64,000 nt of DNA from Sphingomonas alpina (GCF_014490665.1 NZ_CP061038.1:2046001-2110000); one strand, 5' to 3'; shown: positions 25,840-34,423, counted from the stretch's first letter. The notes: generated from the sequence alone by a model not told the origin. Numbers and translations are program-made.

Positions 25840-26991
25840 TCAGCGCGTCGGCCATGCCCATTTCGGTGGCGCATCCTGCTGTTCCGCATGGGTTTCGCCA
25901 AGTTCCTTCCGCAGCACGATCTGCCGCGTCAGCGCATGTCCGACCAGCGCATCGACCAGCGCGGCGGCATGCGACACGACGATGATCTGGCAATCCCGTG
26001 CAGCGAGCGAGATCAGCCGTGCGAGCGGCGCCAGCAGGTCGGGGTGAAGGCTCGCCTCGGGTTCGTTGAGGATCATCAGTTCAGGCGGCCGCGGCGACAG
26101 CAAGGCGGCCATCAGCAGCAGATACCGGAGCGTACCGTCGGACAATTCGGCGCCGCGCATCGGTCGCAACAGCCCATGCTGGTGCATTTCGACCTCGAAA
26201 TCCGCACCAATGCTGATGCGCGCGCCGGCAAAGGCATCGCCGACCGTTTCCTGCAGCGCATCGCCATCGCCGATCTCGATGATCGTCTGGATCGCGGCAC
26301 CGATATCGCTGCCGTCGCCGGCCAGCACCGGCGTGAAGGTGCCGACCTGCGGGCGGCGCGCGGGCGCGGCGCGATCGGTGCGCAGATCGTCATAGAAGCG
26401 CCAGCGCCGCATCCGTTCACGCAACATCAGCAGTTCGAGGCCATCGGCCGGGTCGGCGCACTGCGTGACCATGCTATCGAACGACGACAGTCCCGTCCGG
26501 CTGTCATGCCATTGACCGCTGCGTTCGCCACGAATGCGCGCGCTCGGGCCGCGCCGTTCCGCGACCAGCATCGCCGGCCGCAATACCGCACCATTCCATA
26601 CCGCCTCGACCTTGATTTCGGGATCGGCGGCAAAGCGCGACAGTGACGGGATCGGCAGGCCGAGGTCGATCGCATAACCCAGATCATCCCCCGCAAAGCC
26701 GAGCTTCAGGCTGACCGGCCCGTCACGCACCACGCCCTGGACCGGCTGTGTTCCTGCCTTCATCTCGCGGCTGAAGCGCTCCGGCCCGGCCCATAAGGTC
26801 GAGGTCAATCCGCCTTCAGCCGCCAGCGAGGCGATCACCCTGCCCTGCGCGACATCCGACAACAGGCGCAGTGCACGATAGAGGCTCGATTTGCCGCTGC
26901 CATTGGCGCCGGTGACGACCGTCACGTCGCCCAGGGCCAGCGTCACCTCACGCAGCGAGCGGTAGCCGGAAACCGCCAGCGTATGGATCAT
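25840..26991 (-). CDS. SMC/RecF-like AAA ATPase
   Basis: This 383-residue protein has MIHTLAVSGYRSLREVTLALGDVTVVTGANGSGKSSLYRALR, a Walker A within the RecF/OLD-like N-terminus, then GAELSDGTLRYLLLMAALLSPRPP (signature), ELMILNEPEASLHPDL (Walker B with Glu) and IIVVSHAAALVD (D/H loop). No long coiled coil and no TOPRIM domain are seen, so it is an isolated ATPase head. It starts inside the DUF488 stop (ATGA overlap). Single ATPases of this type are known both as housekeeping proteins and as parts of antiphage systems; there is no nuclease partner here, so I favour housekeeping. Confidence 0.85.
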   Translation of the reverse strand: MIHTLAVSGYRSLREVTLALGDVTVVTGANGSGKSSLYRALRLLSDVAQGRVIASLAAEGGLTSTLWAGPERFSREMKAGTQPVQGVVRDGPVSLKLGFAGDDLGYAIDLGLPIPSLSRFAADPEIKVEAVWNGAVLRPAMLVAERRGPSARIRGERSGQWHDSRTGLSSFDSMVTQCADPADGLELLMLRERMRRWRFYDDLRTDRAAPARRPQVGTFTPVLAGDGSDIGAAIQTIIEIGDGDALQETVGDAFAGARISIGADFEVEMHQHGLLRPMRGAELSDGTLRYLLLMAALLSPRPPELMILNEPEASLHPDLLAPLARLISLAARDCQIIVVSHAAALVDALVGHALTRQIVLRKELGETHAEQQDAPPKWAWPTR

Positions 26992-27419
26992 GGGTAAAGG
27001 TCTACCACCTCGGCACCTTCGCCCACCGCCGCGAGCAGCAGGGTGCGGTGGCAATGGCAGGGATCGCGCTCGAAGCACAGCAGAGCGGACGGCTTCTCGG
27101 CGGCAAGTTCAAGCATTTGCGCCGCCTGGACCTGTGCCTCAGGCAAATCGAGCTGTGCCGCATAGACTGACTTCAGGGTCGCGACATCGCCCTTCTTGGC
27201 AGCATCGCGACCCGGTTTGGGTGTGCCCAGTGCCTTGAGATGGACATAGCCGATGCCGGCCGCGGCCAGCGATGCGGCGAGGGTGTTTTTCGAGAAGCCC
27301 GGACGCCGCGACAGCGGCAAGGCCCGCACATCGACCACCCGCTCGACCCCGGCACCGGTCAGTGCCGAAAGGAAATCGGCCATCGTCGTGGCTTCATATC
27401 CGATCGTGAAAATCTTCAT
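26988..27419 (-). CDS. DUF488 family protein
   Basis: This 143-residue protein starts MKIFTIGYEATTMADFLSALTGAGVERVVDVRALPLSRRPGFSKNTLAASL, then YVHLKALGTPK and the Cys/His-rich CFERDPCHCHRTLL. These are the hallmarks of DUF488: a TIGY start, DVR and the ERDPxxCHR end. The HCR-type end suggests nucleotide or metal binding, but the function is undefined. It overlaps the lysoplasmalogenase-like gene before it (ATGA) and the ATPase after it (ATGA), so the three genes are one coupled operon. Confidence 0.9.
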   Translation of the reverse strand: MKIFTIGYEATTMADFLSALTGAGVERVVDVRALPLSRRPGFSKNTLAASLAAAGIGYVHLKALGTPKPGRDAAKKGDVATLKSVYAAQLDLPEAQVQAAQMLELAAEKPSALLCFERDPCHCHRTLLLAAVGEGAEVVDLYP

Positions 27420-28057
27420 GCCCGCCTCGTTCGATCGAGTGCCGCGACCACCCCCCAGGCGATCAGCGCCTGACCGCCGAAATAGGTCGGCCAGATCAGA
27501 AGATTGGGAACGGGCGATGCGGACAACGGACCGATCCGTGAAAAAATCAACAGATCGGACACCACGAAGAGCAGCGCACCAAGGCCGACATAGCCACGCG
27601 GAAAGCGGCTGAGCCAGGCACTGGCCGCCATGGCACCAAGGCCGGTCGCGTACAGCGCGATACCCGGTGCCGCGCCGCGATCGGTTGGCAGCAACCACGC
27701 CGCAACCGGCGTTGCGACCAGTATCAGCGCCGCGACAGCCCAATCCGCGGCACCGCCCGAGCGGCGATGCGTGAGATACAGGCCGACAGCCACAAGGTGC
27801 CCGGCAAGAAATGCCAACGCACCGATCGTCAGTCCCGACGTCTCGAGCAGCACGTCACCCAGCGCGCCGAGCGCAAGCACCGCCGTGATCAGCCAGCCGG
27901 CACGATCGCGCGCCTGTGTCGCCGCCCATAAGGCGAGCAGCCCGACACCCGCCCCTTTCCAGACGATCGCAGCCGTCCCGGGCGCCAGAACATGATCGAC
28001 GAAGTAATAGCTTGCCCCGGCAATCAGCGCAGCGATGAAAAGAAGGCGGTTCGACAT
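27416..28057 (-). CDS. YhhN/TMEM86-type membrane protein (lysoplasmalogenase-like)
   Basis: This 213-residue protein is strongly hydrophobic with about eight membrane segments (LLFIAALIAGASYYFVDHVLAP, GAGVGLLALWAA, WLITAVLALGALGDVLLE, GALAFLAGHLVAVGLYL, and later LGALLFVVSDLLIFS and WPTYFGGQALIAWGVV). The motifs GDVLL, FLAGHL and VSDLL belong to the YhhN family, which hydrolyses lysoplasmalogens in eukaryotic members. It is the first gene of the coupled operon with DUF488 and the ATPase. The start at 28057 has a GGTGGG-type site. Activity on bacterial lipids is uncertain. Confidence 0.87.
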   Translation of the reverse strand: MSNRLLFIAALIAGASYYFVDHVLAPGTAAIVWKGAGVGLLALWAATQARDRAGWLITAVLALGALGDVLLETSGLTIGALAFLAGHLVAVGLYLTHRRSGGAADWAVAALILVATPVAAWLLPTDRGAAPGIALYATGLGAMAASAWLSRFPRGYVGLGALLFVVSDLLIFSRIGPLSASPVPNLLIWPTYFGGQALIAWGVVAALDRTRRA

Positions 28058-28118
28058 GGCCCACCTTGTATCGCATCGCACGCCAGTGTCAGCCCCGCCT
28101 TTCGCGGCCCAGAGACCG

Positions 28119-28508
28119 TCAGCTTTCCGGCAGATGGCACACAGCCTCGACATTGATGCCGTCAGGGTCATGGACGAATGCGGCATAATAATCGGGATGA
28201 TATCTCTTCCGGATTCCCGGTGCCCCATTGTCGCGCCCGCCGGCCGCCAGGGCGGCGGCATGAAAGGCATCGACGTCATCACGGGACGCGGCGCGAAACG
28301 CGACATGCGTCCCCTCCCCGATCGCTTCATTGTCGGCGATGACGAAGAAGATTTCATCGGCGCCCATCATCACTGCGGTGCCGCCGCTCTCGGTCTGGCT
28401 CGGGTCGATAACCTCGATCGTGCGGATGCCCAAAGGTGCGAGCGCCGCCTCGTAAAAGGCGCGTGACCGGGCAATGTCGGTCACGGCAAGGCCGATATGG
28501 TCGATCAT
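28119..28508 (-). CDS. VOC (glyoxalase/bleomycin-resistance fold) protein
   Basis: This 129-residue protein has MIDHIGLAVTDIARSRAFYEAALAPLGI followed by THVAFRAASRDDVDAFHAAAL and ends YYAAFVHDPDGINVEAV, the two beta-alpha-beta-beta-beta modules of the vicinal oxygen chelate superfamily. Likely metal residues are His4, His in GTHVAF and Glu in NVEAV. AAGGGA precedes the ATG at 28508 by eight bases. The substrate is unknown; such proteins include glyoxalases, dioxygenases and resistance binders. Confidence 0.88.
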   Translation of the reverse strand: MIDHIGLAVTDIARSRAFYEAALAPLGIRTIEVIDPSQTESGGTAVMMGADEIFFVIADNEAIGEGTHVAFRAASRDDVDAFHAAALAAGGRDNGAPGIRKRYHPDYYAAFVHDPDGINVEAVCHLPES

Positions 28509-28617
28509 GTTGCTGTCCCTTGCTGAGTTGGCTGCCGGACATAACGCATGAGCGACGCATCGGTTTAGCCGCATGGCGCAATCCTGGCGGATCACGCCAT
28601 GCGGCTTGCAACGACGA

Positions 28618-29694
28618 TCAGCGGCCGAGCAGGCGCTCCAGGATCTGCACGGCATTCAGCGCGGCGCCCTTCAGCAACTGGTCGCCCGACACGAACAAGG
28701 CGAGCGTATGGCCGGACGGATCGCCGAGGTCGGTGCGGATCCGGCCGACCAGCACATCGTCGACCCCGCTGGCCTCCGACGGCATGGGGAAATGGTTGGC
28801 AGCGCGGTCGTCGACCACCCGCACACCCGGCGCCGCGGCAAGCAGGTCACGTGCCTCATCCGGTGAAACGGGCCGCCCGAACTCCACGCTGAGTGCGATC
28901 GAGTGCGCGCGCAGCACCGGCACGCGGACGCAGGTAATGCCGATCGGCAGGTCCGGGGTATCGAGAATGCGCCGCGTCTCGGCCGCCGCCTTCAATTCCT
29001 CGCCATTATAGCCGCTCTCGCCATCGATATCGGCATTGTGGCTGAACAGGTTGAAGGCATAGGGATGCGGCAGGACCTTCGCTTCGAACGGCCGGTCCTC
29101 CAGATGTGCCGCCGTCGCCTGCCGCAACTCCTCCATCGCCGCCGCGCCGGCGCCCGAGGCGGATTGATAGGTGGCGGCAAAGACCCGCCGGATCGGCGCG
29201 GCGCGGTGCAGCGGCGCCAATGCCATGGTCATGATCGCGGCGACGCAGTTGGGATTGGCGACGATGCCATTATGTCCGGCCAGCGTCGCGCCATTCACTT
29301 CGGGCACGACCAGCGGAACATCGGCCTGCATGCGAAACGCCGAGCTGTTGTCGACGACCATTGCACCGGCGGCGACCGCGATCGGCGCATAGCGGCGCGA
29401 AATGGTCGCTCCGGCCGAGAACAATGCCACATCGACGCCCGCGAAACTGTCGTCGCGCAATTCATCGACCTGAACCTGGTCCGCGCCATAAGGCAGCGTG
29501 CTGCCGGCCGATCGCGCCGACGCCAGCAGGCGCAGGGCGCCGACCGGGAAGCCACGCTTTTCCAGGCATCGCATCAGCTCGACACCGACCGCGCCGGTCG
29601 CACCGACGATAGCGATCATCGGGGCGATCACCGGCGTATCGGCAGAACCGTCGTCGTGTCGGAGAGAATTGGGATTGGATAGTGTGTTCAGCAT
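28618..29694 (-). CDS. asd: Aspartate-semialdehyde dehydrogenase
   Basis: This 358-residue protein makes aspartate semialdehyde from aspartyl phosphate with NADPH, feeding lysine, diaminopimelate, threonine and methionine synthesis. The NADP motif is MIAIVGATGAVGVELM, the catalytic Cys is in VANPNCVAAIM, and the substrate Arg/His region is TCVRVPVLRAHS. It carries an N-terminal extension of about 25 residues (MLNTLSNPNSLRHDDGSADTPVIAP) before the first strand, unusual for the family. The ATG at 29694 has GGAAGG upstream and is chosen over the ATG at 29709; if translation started at MIAIVG (29619) the extension would vanish, but no ribosome site is seen there. Confidence 0.93.
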   Translation of the reverse strand: MLNTLSNPNSLRHDDGSADTPVIAPMIAIVGATGAVGVELMRCLEKRGFPVGALRLLASARSAGSTLPYGADQVQVDELRDDSFAGVDVALFSAGATISRRYAPIAVAAGAMVVDNSSAFRMQADVPLVVPEVNGATLAGHNGIVANPNCVAAIMTMALAPLHRAAPIRRVFAATYQSASGAGAAAMEELRQATAAHLEDRPFEAKVLPHPYAFNLFSHNADIDGESGYNGEELKAAAETRRILDTPDLPIGITCVRVPVLRAHSIALSVEFGRPVSPDEARDLLAAAPGVRVVDDRAANHFPMPSEASGVDDVLVGRIRTDLGDPSGHTLALFVSGDQLLKGAALNAVQILERLLGR

Positions 29695-29740
29695 AACGCT
29701 TCCTTCCATGATGCGGAGGACGGCGCTGTCTGGATCGACT

Positions 29741-29765
29741 GGCCCCGTCCGTTTCCGGCGGGGCC
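29741..29765 (-). promoter_or_regulatory. GC-rich hairpin in the asd leader
   Basis: A 10-bp stem with one bulged T closes on a 4-base loop, 47-71 bases upstream of the asd start on the same transcript. No T run follows in the minus direction. It could be a leader structure; function is unproven. Confidence 0.4.
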
Positions 29766-29954
29766 TCTGTTGCTATGTCGTGGGGATCACCACGCGCACC
29801 AGAGAACGCCCGCTTTCGCGGTCGTTTTAATAATGCTCATGGTGCTGATCTTCATCGACATGCGCGCCGGCTATCAGGCGGCGGTGAATATGGCAATAAC
29901 GACGTGGCCCTTCTTGCCAGGCAATGAACCAAAGCTTGGTTTTTCGTTTCTCCC

Positions 29955-30039
29955 ACCGTCATCCCCGCGAAAGCGGGAATCCCGCTCACTCTCAACCGTT
30001 GCTAAGAAGCGGGATCCCCGCCTTCGCGGGGATGACGGT
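29955..30039. repeat. Paired REP-like elements, type A, head to head
   Basis: The copy at 29955-29986 (starts ACCGTCATCCCCGCG) and the inverted copy at 30007-30039 (ends GGGGATGACGGT) match over about 32 bases with three differences and form a large stem. They lie in the 433-bp gap 29695-30127, which otherwise holds the asd leader and the promoter of the next gene. Confidence 0.85.
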
Positions 30040-30074
30040 ATTGAGAAGGTCGATCGCCCCAATCCAGCCGGCCC

Positions 30075-30118
30075 TTGACCTAACTCACCACATCCTGTAT
30101 TTCTGAAATAACAGAAAT
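30075..30118 (+). promoter_or_regulatory. Promoter with overlapping operator of the GbsR-like regulator gene
   Basis: TTGACC (30075-30080) and TATTTC (30098-30103) are spaced 17 bp. A perfect 7-6-7 inverted repeat, ATTTCTG and CAGAAAT (30099-30118), overlaps the -10 box nine bases before the ATG. This position suits autorepression. A near copy lies before the next gene. Confidence 0.75.
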
Positions 30119-30127
30119 GAAAGACAC

Positions 30128-30670
30128 ATGCAGATAACCGAGCATCCCGACGTCAAGGCCTTCATCCTGCATTGGGGAGAGATGGGCACGCATTGGGGCG
30201 TCAACCGCTCGGTCGCGCAGATCCATGCCCTGCTCTATCTGTCCGACCGTCCGATGCATGCCGAGGAGATTGTCGAGACCCTGGTCCTCGCACGGTCCAA
30301 CGTGTCGACCGCGCTCAAGGAACTGCAGGGTTACGCTATTGTTCGCCGCGTCCATGTCGAGGGCGACCGGCGCGACCATTTCACTGCCGAAACCGATTTG
30401 TGGGAAATGCTCATGCGCATCGCCGCCGAGCGCAAGCGGCGCGAGATCGACCCGACGATCGAATTGATGAGGCAATTGTCGGAGCGGCTGAAAGCCGATG
30501 GCAAGGCGCCAGAACATGTTCGCGACCGCATCACGCGGATGCATGAATTCCTTTCCACGCTCGGCACCTGGTACGATCAGGTCCGCGTCCTGCCCAAACC
30601 GACGCTCGTCACGCTGATGAAGCTCGGCGGCAAGGTCGCACGCTTCATTCCCGGCAAGTCCAAGGACTGA
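30128..30670 (+). CDS. GbsR/MarR-like transcriptional regulator
   Basis: This 180-residue protein starts MQITEHPDVKAFILHWGEMGTHWGVNRSVAQIHALLYLSDRPMHAEEIVETLVLARSNVSTALKELQGYAIV, the winged helix of the GbsR group (MarR superfamily). It is followed by DRRDHFTAETDLWEMLMRIAAERKRREIDP and a helical C-terminal dimerisation region. In Bacillus GbsR relatives sense choline; the ligand here is unknown. An ATTTCTG-type operator overlaps its promoter, and a second lies between it and the downstream membrane gene, suggesting it controls itself and the two genes that follow. Confidence 0.88.
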   Translation: MQITEHPDVKAFILHWGEMGTHWGVNRSVAQIHALLYLSDRPMHAEEIVETLVLARSNVSTALKELQGYAIVRRVHVEGDRRDHFTAETDLWEMLMRIAAERKRREIDPTIELMRQLSERLKADGKAPEHVRDRITRMHEFLSTLGTWYDQVRVLPKPTLVTLMKLGGKVARFIPGKSKD

Positions 30671-30711
30671 GGAGACAATCATGCCCTCTCTTCCGCCCTG
30701 CCACGCCTCGA

Positions 30712-30732
30712 TATTTCTCAAATTACAGAAAC
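30712..30732 (+). promoter_or_regulatory. Second copy of the regulator operator before the membrane-protein gene
   Basis: ATTTCTCAAATTACAGAAAC at 30713-30732 aligns with the 20-base palindrome at 30099-30118 with three differences (G to C, A to T, T to C). It lies 25 bases before the ATG at 30757, which has AAAGGA as its ribosome site. Confidence 0.75.
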
Positions 30733-30756
30733 TTCAGATTGAAAAAGGAACAAGCC

Positions 30757-31137
30757 ATGGTCGAGACTGTCTATGCCCTGTATCTGGTCATCACGATCGC
30801 CATCACCATCTGGGTCGCGCGCACATTGTCGAAAAATGGCGTCGTGTTCCTGATCCAGTGCTTCGGCCAGAATGAAGTACTGGCGCGGTCCACCAACCAT
30901 TTGCTGGTGGTGGGGTTCTATCTCATCAATATCGGATTCATCACCCTGACGCTGAGCCTTGGCAATGAACCGACCACGCTGACCGGTGCGATACGCTTCC
31001 TCAGCGGCAAGGTCGGGCTGGCAGTCGTGGTGCTGGGCGCGATGCACTTCTTCAACATGGGCGCGATCGCGCAGTTCGGCCGCAAGGTGAATGGCTGGCT
31101 GAACGAACAGGGCGATTCCGCAAAACTGACCGTGTGA
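30757..31137 (+). CDS. Small integral membrane protein of the GbsR-like locus
   Basis: This 126-residue protein has three hydrophobic helices (TVYALYLVITIAITIWVA, LLVVGFYLINIGFITLTLSL, GLAVVVLGAMHFFNMGAIAQF). The third carries a His and ends in a charged tail. The ATG at 30757 has AAAGGA at proper spacing; the TTG at 30739 would add six residues. Family members of this shape sit next to GbsR-like regulators in other genomes as I recall, without known activity. An inner-membrane protein controlled by the adjacent regulator is the best supported reading. Confidence 0.75.
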   Translation: MVETVYALYLVITIAITIWVARTLSKNGVVFLIQCFGQNEVLARSTNHLLVVGFYLINIGFITLTLSLGNEPTTLTGAIRFLSGKVGLAVVVLGAMHFFNMGAIAQFGRKVNGWLNEQGDSAKLTV

Positions 31138-31192
31138 GCAATTCGGGCGGGGCGGGCGTACTGCCCCGCCACTGCATATCTGGAGAGTGATG

Positions 31193-31645
31193 ATGCCCAC
31201 TCGTCATCGTGCGGCGACAAACTATCACGGCTTTGCGCTGGCGACCTTCCTGGCGGGCCCGATCTACGTCACCAGCATGGGCATCGCCATATGGACGACG
31301 GATATGAGTGCGGCGGTGCAACTGCCGAATGACTGGAGCTGGGTCGCCGCGCTCCTGCCATTGACGATGTTCAGCATGATCGGTGGCGCGTTCCTGTCGA
31401 TCGTTCCGAACCTTATCGGGCTCCAGGCGATGATGTGGCTGGGCGGCCGCAACCCGGCCATGCAATTGCCGGTCAGTTGGGCATTGGCCGGTGTCTTGTC
31501 GATGGCGTTCGTTACGATGCTCGCAGAACCCGATAGCACGGTATCCATCCCCGGAATCGCTTTGGTGATCACTGGCGCAATCTGTGCGCTGCTCTGCCGC
31601 CGCGGCGTCAGCTGGGAAGAATGCCCATTGGCCGAAGGTCCCTGA
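31193..31645 (+). CDS. Four-helix membrane protein, third gene of the GbsR-like locus
   Basis: This protein has 150 residues with helices near [71 protein letters not shown] and [17 protein letters not shown]. Three start codons overlap at 31187-31193; GGAG at 31182-31185 best fits the ATG at 31193. It ends with the Cys/Glu tail [16 protein letters not shown] do not recognise a family. It follows the smaller membrane protein by 55 bases and is probably cotranscribed. Confidence 0.65.
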   Translation: MPTRHRAATNYHGFALATFLAGPIYVTSMGIAIWTTDMSAAVQLPNDWSWVAALLPLTMFSMIGGAFLSIVPNLIGLQAMMWLGGRNPAMQLPVSWALAGVLSMAFVTMLAEPDSTVSIPGIALVITGAICALLCRRGVSWEECPLAEGP

Positions 31646-31712
31646 CGACAAGTGGCATCCCAGATATCGGATCTGGCTTGTTGGGCAACGCGCGAATTTT
31701 CCGGCTCAGACG

Positions 31713-32054
31713 CTAAGCGCGCTGATCCGCGTCGATATAGATCCACGCTTCCAGCAAGCCCTTGGCCGTCTCGACCCGGACTTGGACGCGCCGATACTCG
31801 CTTCCCTCGAACGCATCGAGCCGTTCCCAGTGTGCCGGCAAGTCCGGCGACACAAAGAGCTGGACGTCGATGTCGTCGCCATCGTCCGCCAGCACCAGGG
31901 CCGGGTATCCAAGCGCCGCGCCCCACCCCTTCTGCACCATCGTGCCCTTGACCTTCCCGACCCGCCAATCTCCTTCAAGGTGAGAAAGCTGGTGATGATT
32001 GGGCCTGCCGGGTGCGAGCGTTCCATAGGTTGCGAGACGATGGTCGACATTCAT
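31713..32054 (-). CDS. Gamma-glutamylcyclotransferase-fold (AIG2-like) protein
   Basis: This 113-residue protein has the family signature [15 protein letters not shown] and, later, the acidic residue in [15 protein letters not shown] that serves as catalytic base in the fold. These small proteins release 5-oxoproline from gamma-glutamyl amines or peptides. The ATG at 32054 gives the full beta-barrel core. It is transcribed opposite to trmFO and to the membrane-protein operon, so it is probably a monocistronic unit. Confidence 0.88.
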   Translation of the reverse strand: MNVDHRLATYGTLAPGRPNHHQLSHLEGDWRVGKVKGTMVQKGWGAALGYPALVLADDGDDIDVQLFVSPDLPAHWERLDAFEGSEYRRVQVRVETAKGLLEAWIYIDADQRA

Positions 32055-32273
32055 GTCGATTGCCTAGCGACGGCGTCGTCCCCCATCAACAAAGGATCGG
32101 TTTCAGGGGCGCAGCGAGGAGGCGCCAACCACGGCAAGGGCTCCCGGCAGCTTGGCATCTCCGCCTCAATCGCCACAACCGTTCGTCGGGCCGCGCCATC
32201 CGTCCAGCACGAGGTTCGCAGCCCATCGGACAAGAAACTTTGTGTTGGTCGATGGCCTCGCTATCTGACGCGC

Positions 32274-33608
32274 ATGACTCATGACATTCAGATCATCGGT
32301 GGCGGCCTGGCCGGTTCCGAAGCCGCCTGGCAACTTGCCGAAGCAGGGTACTGTGTAAAGCTCTCCGAAATGCGCGGCTCGGGCGAGATGACCCCGGCAC
32401 ATCATACCGATGGCCTGGCCGAACTGGTCTGTTCGAACAGCTTTCGCTCCGACGATGCGACCAGCAATGCAGTCGGCCTGCTCCATGCCGAAATGCGCGC
32501 GTTCGGCTCGATCATCATGCGCGAGGCCGATATCCACAAGGTGCCGGCCGGCTCCGCGCTGGCGGTCGATCGCGACGGCTTCTCGGCCGGCGTGACCGCT
32601 GCGCTGGAGGCGCATCCCAACATCACCATCGTGCGCGAGCGAGTCGACACGATCCCCGCCGACGGCCCGGTGATCATCTCGACCGGACCGCTCACCGCTG
32701 CGGGGCTGGCCGAGAGCATTGGTGCTGCGACCGGCTCCGAAGCGCTGGCCTTTTTCGATGCGATCGCGCCGATCGTCCATTTCGACAGCATCGACATGGA
32801 GACGGCCTGGTTCCAGTCGCGCTGGAACAAGGGAGAAGGCAAGGATTACATCAACTGCGCCATGGACCGCGATCAGTACGCCGCCTTCCATCAGGGGCTG
32901 ATTGATGGCGAGAAGACGCCGTTCCGCGACTGGGAAATGGACACGCCCTATTTCGAGGGCTGCATGCCGATCGAGGTGATGGCCGAACGCGGCTTCGACA
33001 CGCTGCGCTTCGGGCCGATGAAGCCGGTCGGGCTCGACGACCCCAAGACCGGGCGCTGGCCGCATGCCGTGGTCCAGCTGCGCCAGGACAATGCCTCGGG
33101 CACCTTGTGGAACATCGTCGGTTTTCAGACCAAGCTGAAACATGCCGAACAGGTCCGCTTGTTTCGCACCATTCCGGGGCTGGAGAATGCCGAGTTCGCG
33201 CGGCTCGGCGGGCTGCATCGCAACACCTTCATCCGCTCACCCGTCCTGCTTGATGAAACCCTCCGCCTGAAGGCGCGCCCGACCGTTCGCTTCGCCGGGC
33301 AGATCACCGGGTGCGAGGGCTATATCGAAAGCGCCGCGATCGGGTTGCTAGCCGGACGCTTTGCGGCGGCGGAACTGGCCGGCGGCACGCTCGCGCCGCC
33401 CCCGGTGGAGACCGCCCTCGGCGCGCTGCTCGGCCATATCACCGGCGGCGCGGAGGCCGAATCCTATCAGCCGATGAACGTCAATTTCGGGCTGTTCCCG
33501 CCGATCGAAGGCCGCACCAAAAAGGCCGATCGCAAGAAGATGTACACCGATCGGGCCCGCGCGGCGCTCGAGGAATGGGTAGCAGCCACTGGCGGCCGCG
33601 CAGCCTGA
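32274..33608 (+). CDS. trmFO: Folate/FAD-dependent tRNA (uracil-54-C5)-methyltransferase
   Basis: This 444-residue protein makes m5U54 (ribothymidine) in the T loop using methylene-tetrahydrofolate and FADH2. The FAD motif is [21 protein letters not shown], a conserved Cys lies in [27 protein letters not shown], and the second Cys in [20 protein letters not shown]. It ends with [17 protein letters not shown]. The length fits the family (about 435-475). The start at 32274 gives MTHDIQIIG; the frame is open for 690 bases upstream, but that part overlaps the cyclotransferase gene and carries no family match. Confidence 0.95.
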   Translation: MTHDIQIIGGGLAGSEAAWQLAEAGYCVKLSEMRGSGEMTPAHHTDGLAELVCSNSFRSDDATSNAVGLLHAEMRAFGSIIMREADIHKVPAGSALAVDRDGFSAGVTAALEAHPNITIVRERVDTIPADGPVIISTGPLTAAGLAESIGAATGSEALAFFDAIAPIVHFDSIDMETAWFQSRWNKGEGKDYINCAMDRDQYAAFHQGLIDGEKTPFRDWEMDTPYFEGCMPIEVMAERGFDTLRFGPMKPVGLDDPKTGRWPHAVVQLRQDNASGTLWNIVGFQTKLKHAEQVRLFRTIPGLENAEFARLGGLHRNTFIRSPVLLDETLRLKARPTVRFAGQITGCEGYIESAAIGLLAGRFAAAELAGGTLAPPPVETALGALLGHITGGAEAESYQPMNVNFGLFPPIEGRTKKADRKKMYTDRARAALEEWVAATGGRAA

Positions 33609-33704
33609 TTCGATCCAGTATCGAACATGGCATCCTGGATCCTGAAAATATGCCGGGCCAATGCTGGCTGTTACCAACTCACATGATGCGGGCTTATCTT
33701 CCAC

Positions 33705-33822
33705 CTGCTTCCCCGGCGAAGGCCGGGGCCCAGTAAGTAAGCATTTGTTGGCTTGGTGCTTGGCGCTTCGCGTTGTCACTTCGACCTTCTCGACTGGGCC
33801 CCGGCCTTCGCCGGGGAAGCAG
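33705..33822. repeat. Perfect 29-bp inverted repeat, REP type C
   Basis: The arm 33705-33733 starts CTGCTTCCCCGGCG and ends GGGGCCCAG. Its exact reverse complement is at 33794-33822, with 60 bases between. It lies in the gap 33609-33890 between trmFO and the EF-hand gene, which converge. The core resembles the palindrome at 43451-43494. Confidence 0.85.
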
Positions 33823-33890
33823 TGAAGTTGGGTCAAGCCATGGCTGGGCACGCGGCGGAAGTCGAAACCGGGAAGCCGCCCCCGCTCTCC

Positions 33891-34361
33891 TCAGCTGTCC
33901 TCGTCCCGCGGTGCGGCAACTGCGGGACAGTCCGGCTTTGCCTTGACCTTGCGCTTCGGCGCAGTCGTGGCGAATTCGACGGCATTCATGCTGCCGGACT
34001 TGTCCTTGTCCGCCTCGGCGAACCTGGTGGTCGCCTTGGTCGCCCATTCGTCGAACGACAATTGCCCGTCATGGTTGGTGTCGAGCTTCGCATAGGCCTT
34101 GCGGCGCTGCGCGAGATACTCCTCGCGCGCAATAATCCCGTTGCGATCCTTGTCGTAACGGTTGAAGCGCTTCTCCTCCCGCGTCTTGGCGCCAGCCTCC
34201 GGGATCGTCTCCGGCATCGCTTCATCGTCATCGGCGACCTGGCCGGCACGCGGCGGGACCGCCGCCAATGGAGAGACCGAACGTGCAGGGCCATTGAACA
34301 GCACGACCCCCGCCCCGATCAGCAGCAATGCCGCCACGCCGCCTGCCACATAGCGCCACAT
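33891..34361 (-). CDS. EF-hand calcium-binding protein with N-terminal membrane anchor
   Basis: This 156-residue protein has an N-terminal helix (YVAGGVAALLLIGAGVVLF), likely a membrane anchor or uncleaved signal. The soluble part has three EF-hand loops: YDKDRNGIIAREEYL, LDTNHDGQLSFDEW and ADKDKSGSMNAVEF, each with the D-x-[DN]-x-[DNS]-G spacing and a trailing Glu. The tail is basic (KRKVKAKP). Periplasmic calcium-binding EF-hand proteins of this type are common in sphingomonads; partners are unknown. It converges on trmFO across the inverted repeat. Confidence 0.88.
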   Translation of the reverse strand: MWRYVAGGVAALLLIGAGVVLFNGPARSVSPLAAVPPRAGQVADDDEAMPETIPEAGAKTREEKRFNRYDKDRNGIIAREEYLAQRRKAYAKLDTNHDGQLSFDEWATKATTRFAEADKDKSGSMNAVEFATTAPKRKVKAKPDCPAVAAPRDEDS

Positions 34362-34423
34362 CGTCCCACTCTCCCCGTTCTTCAGTCCCGCCGGCGTTAT
34401 CGCTCAGCCAGGATGAACAGAAG

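Noticed and set aside
25840..26991. Antiphage ATPase-nuclease system
   Set aside because: The ATPase has no TOPRIM or nuclease partner; neighbours are DUF488 and a lipid-type membrane protein.
31584..32273. 230-residue N-terminal extension of TrmFO
   Set aside because: It runs across the cyclotransferase gene in antisense and has no TrmFO similarity.
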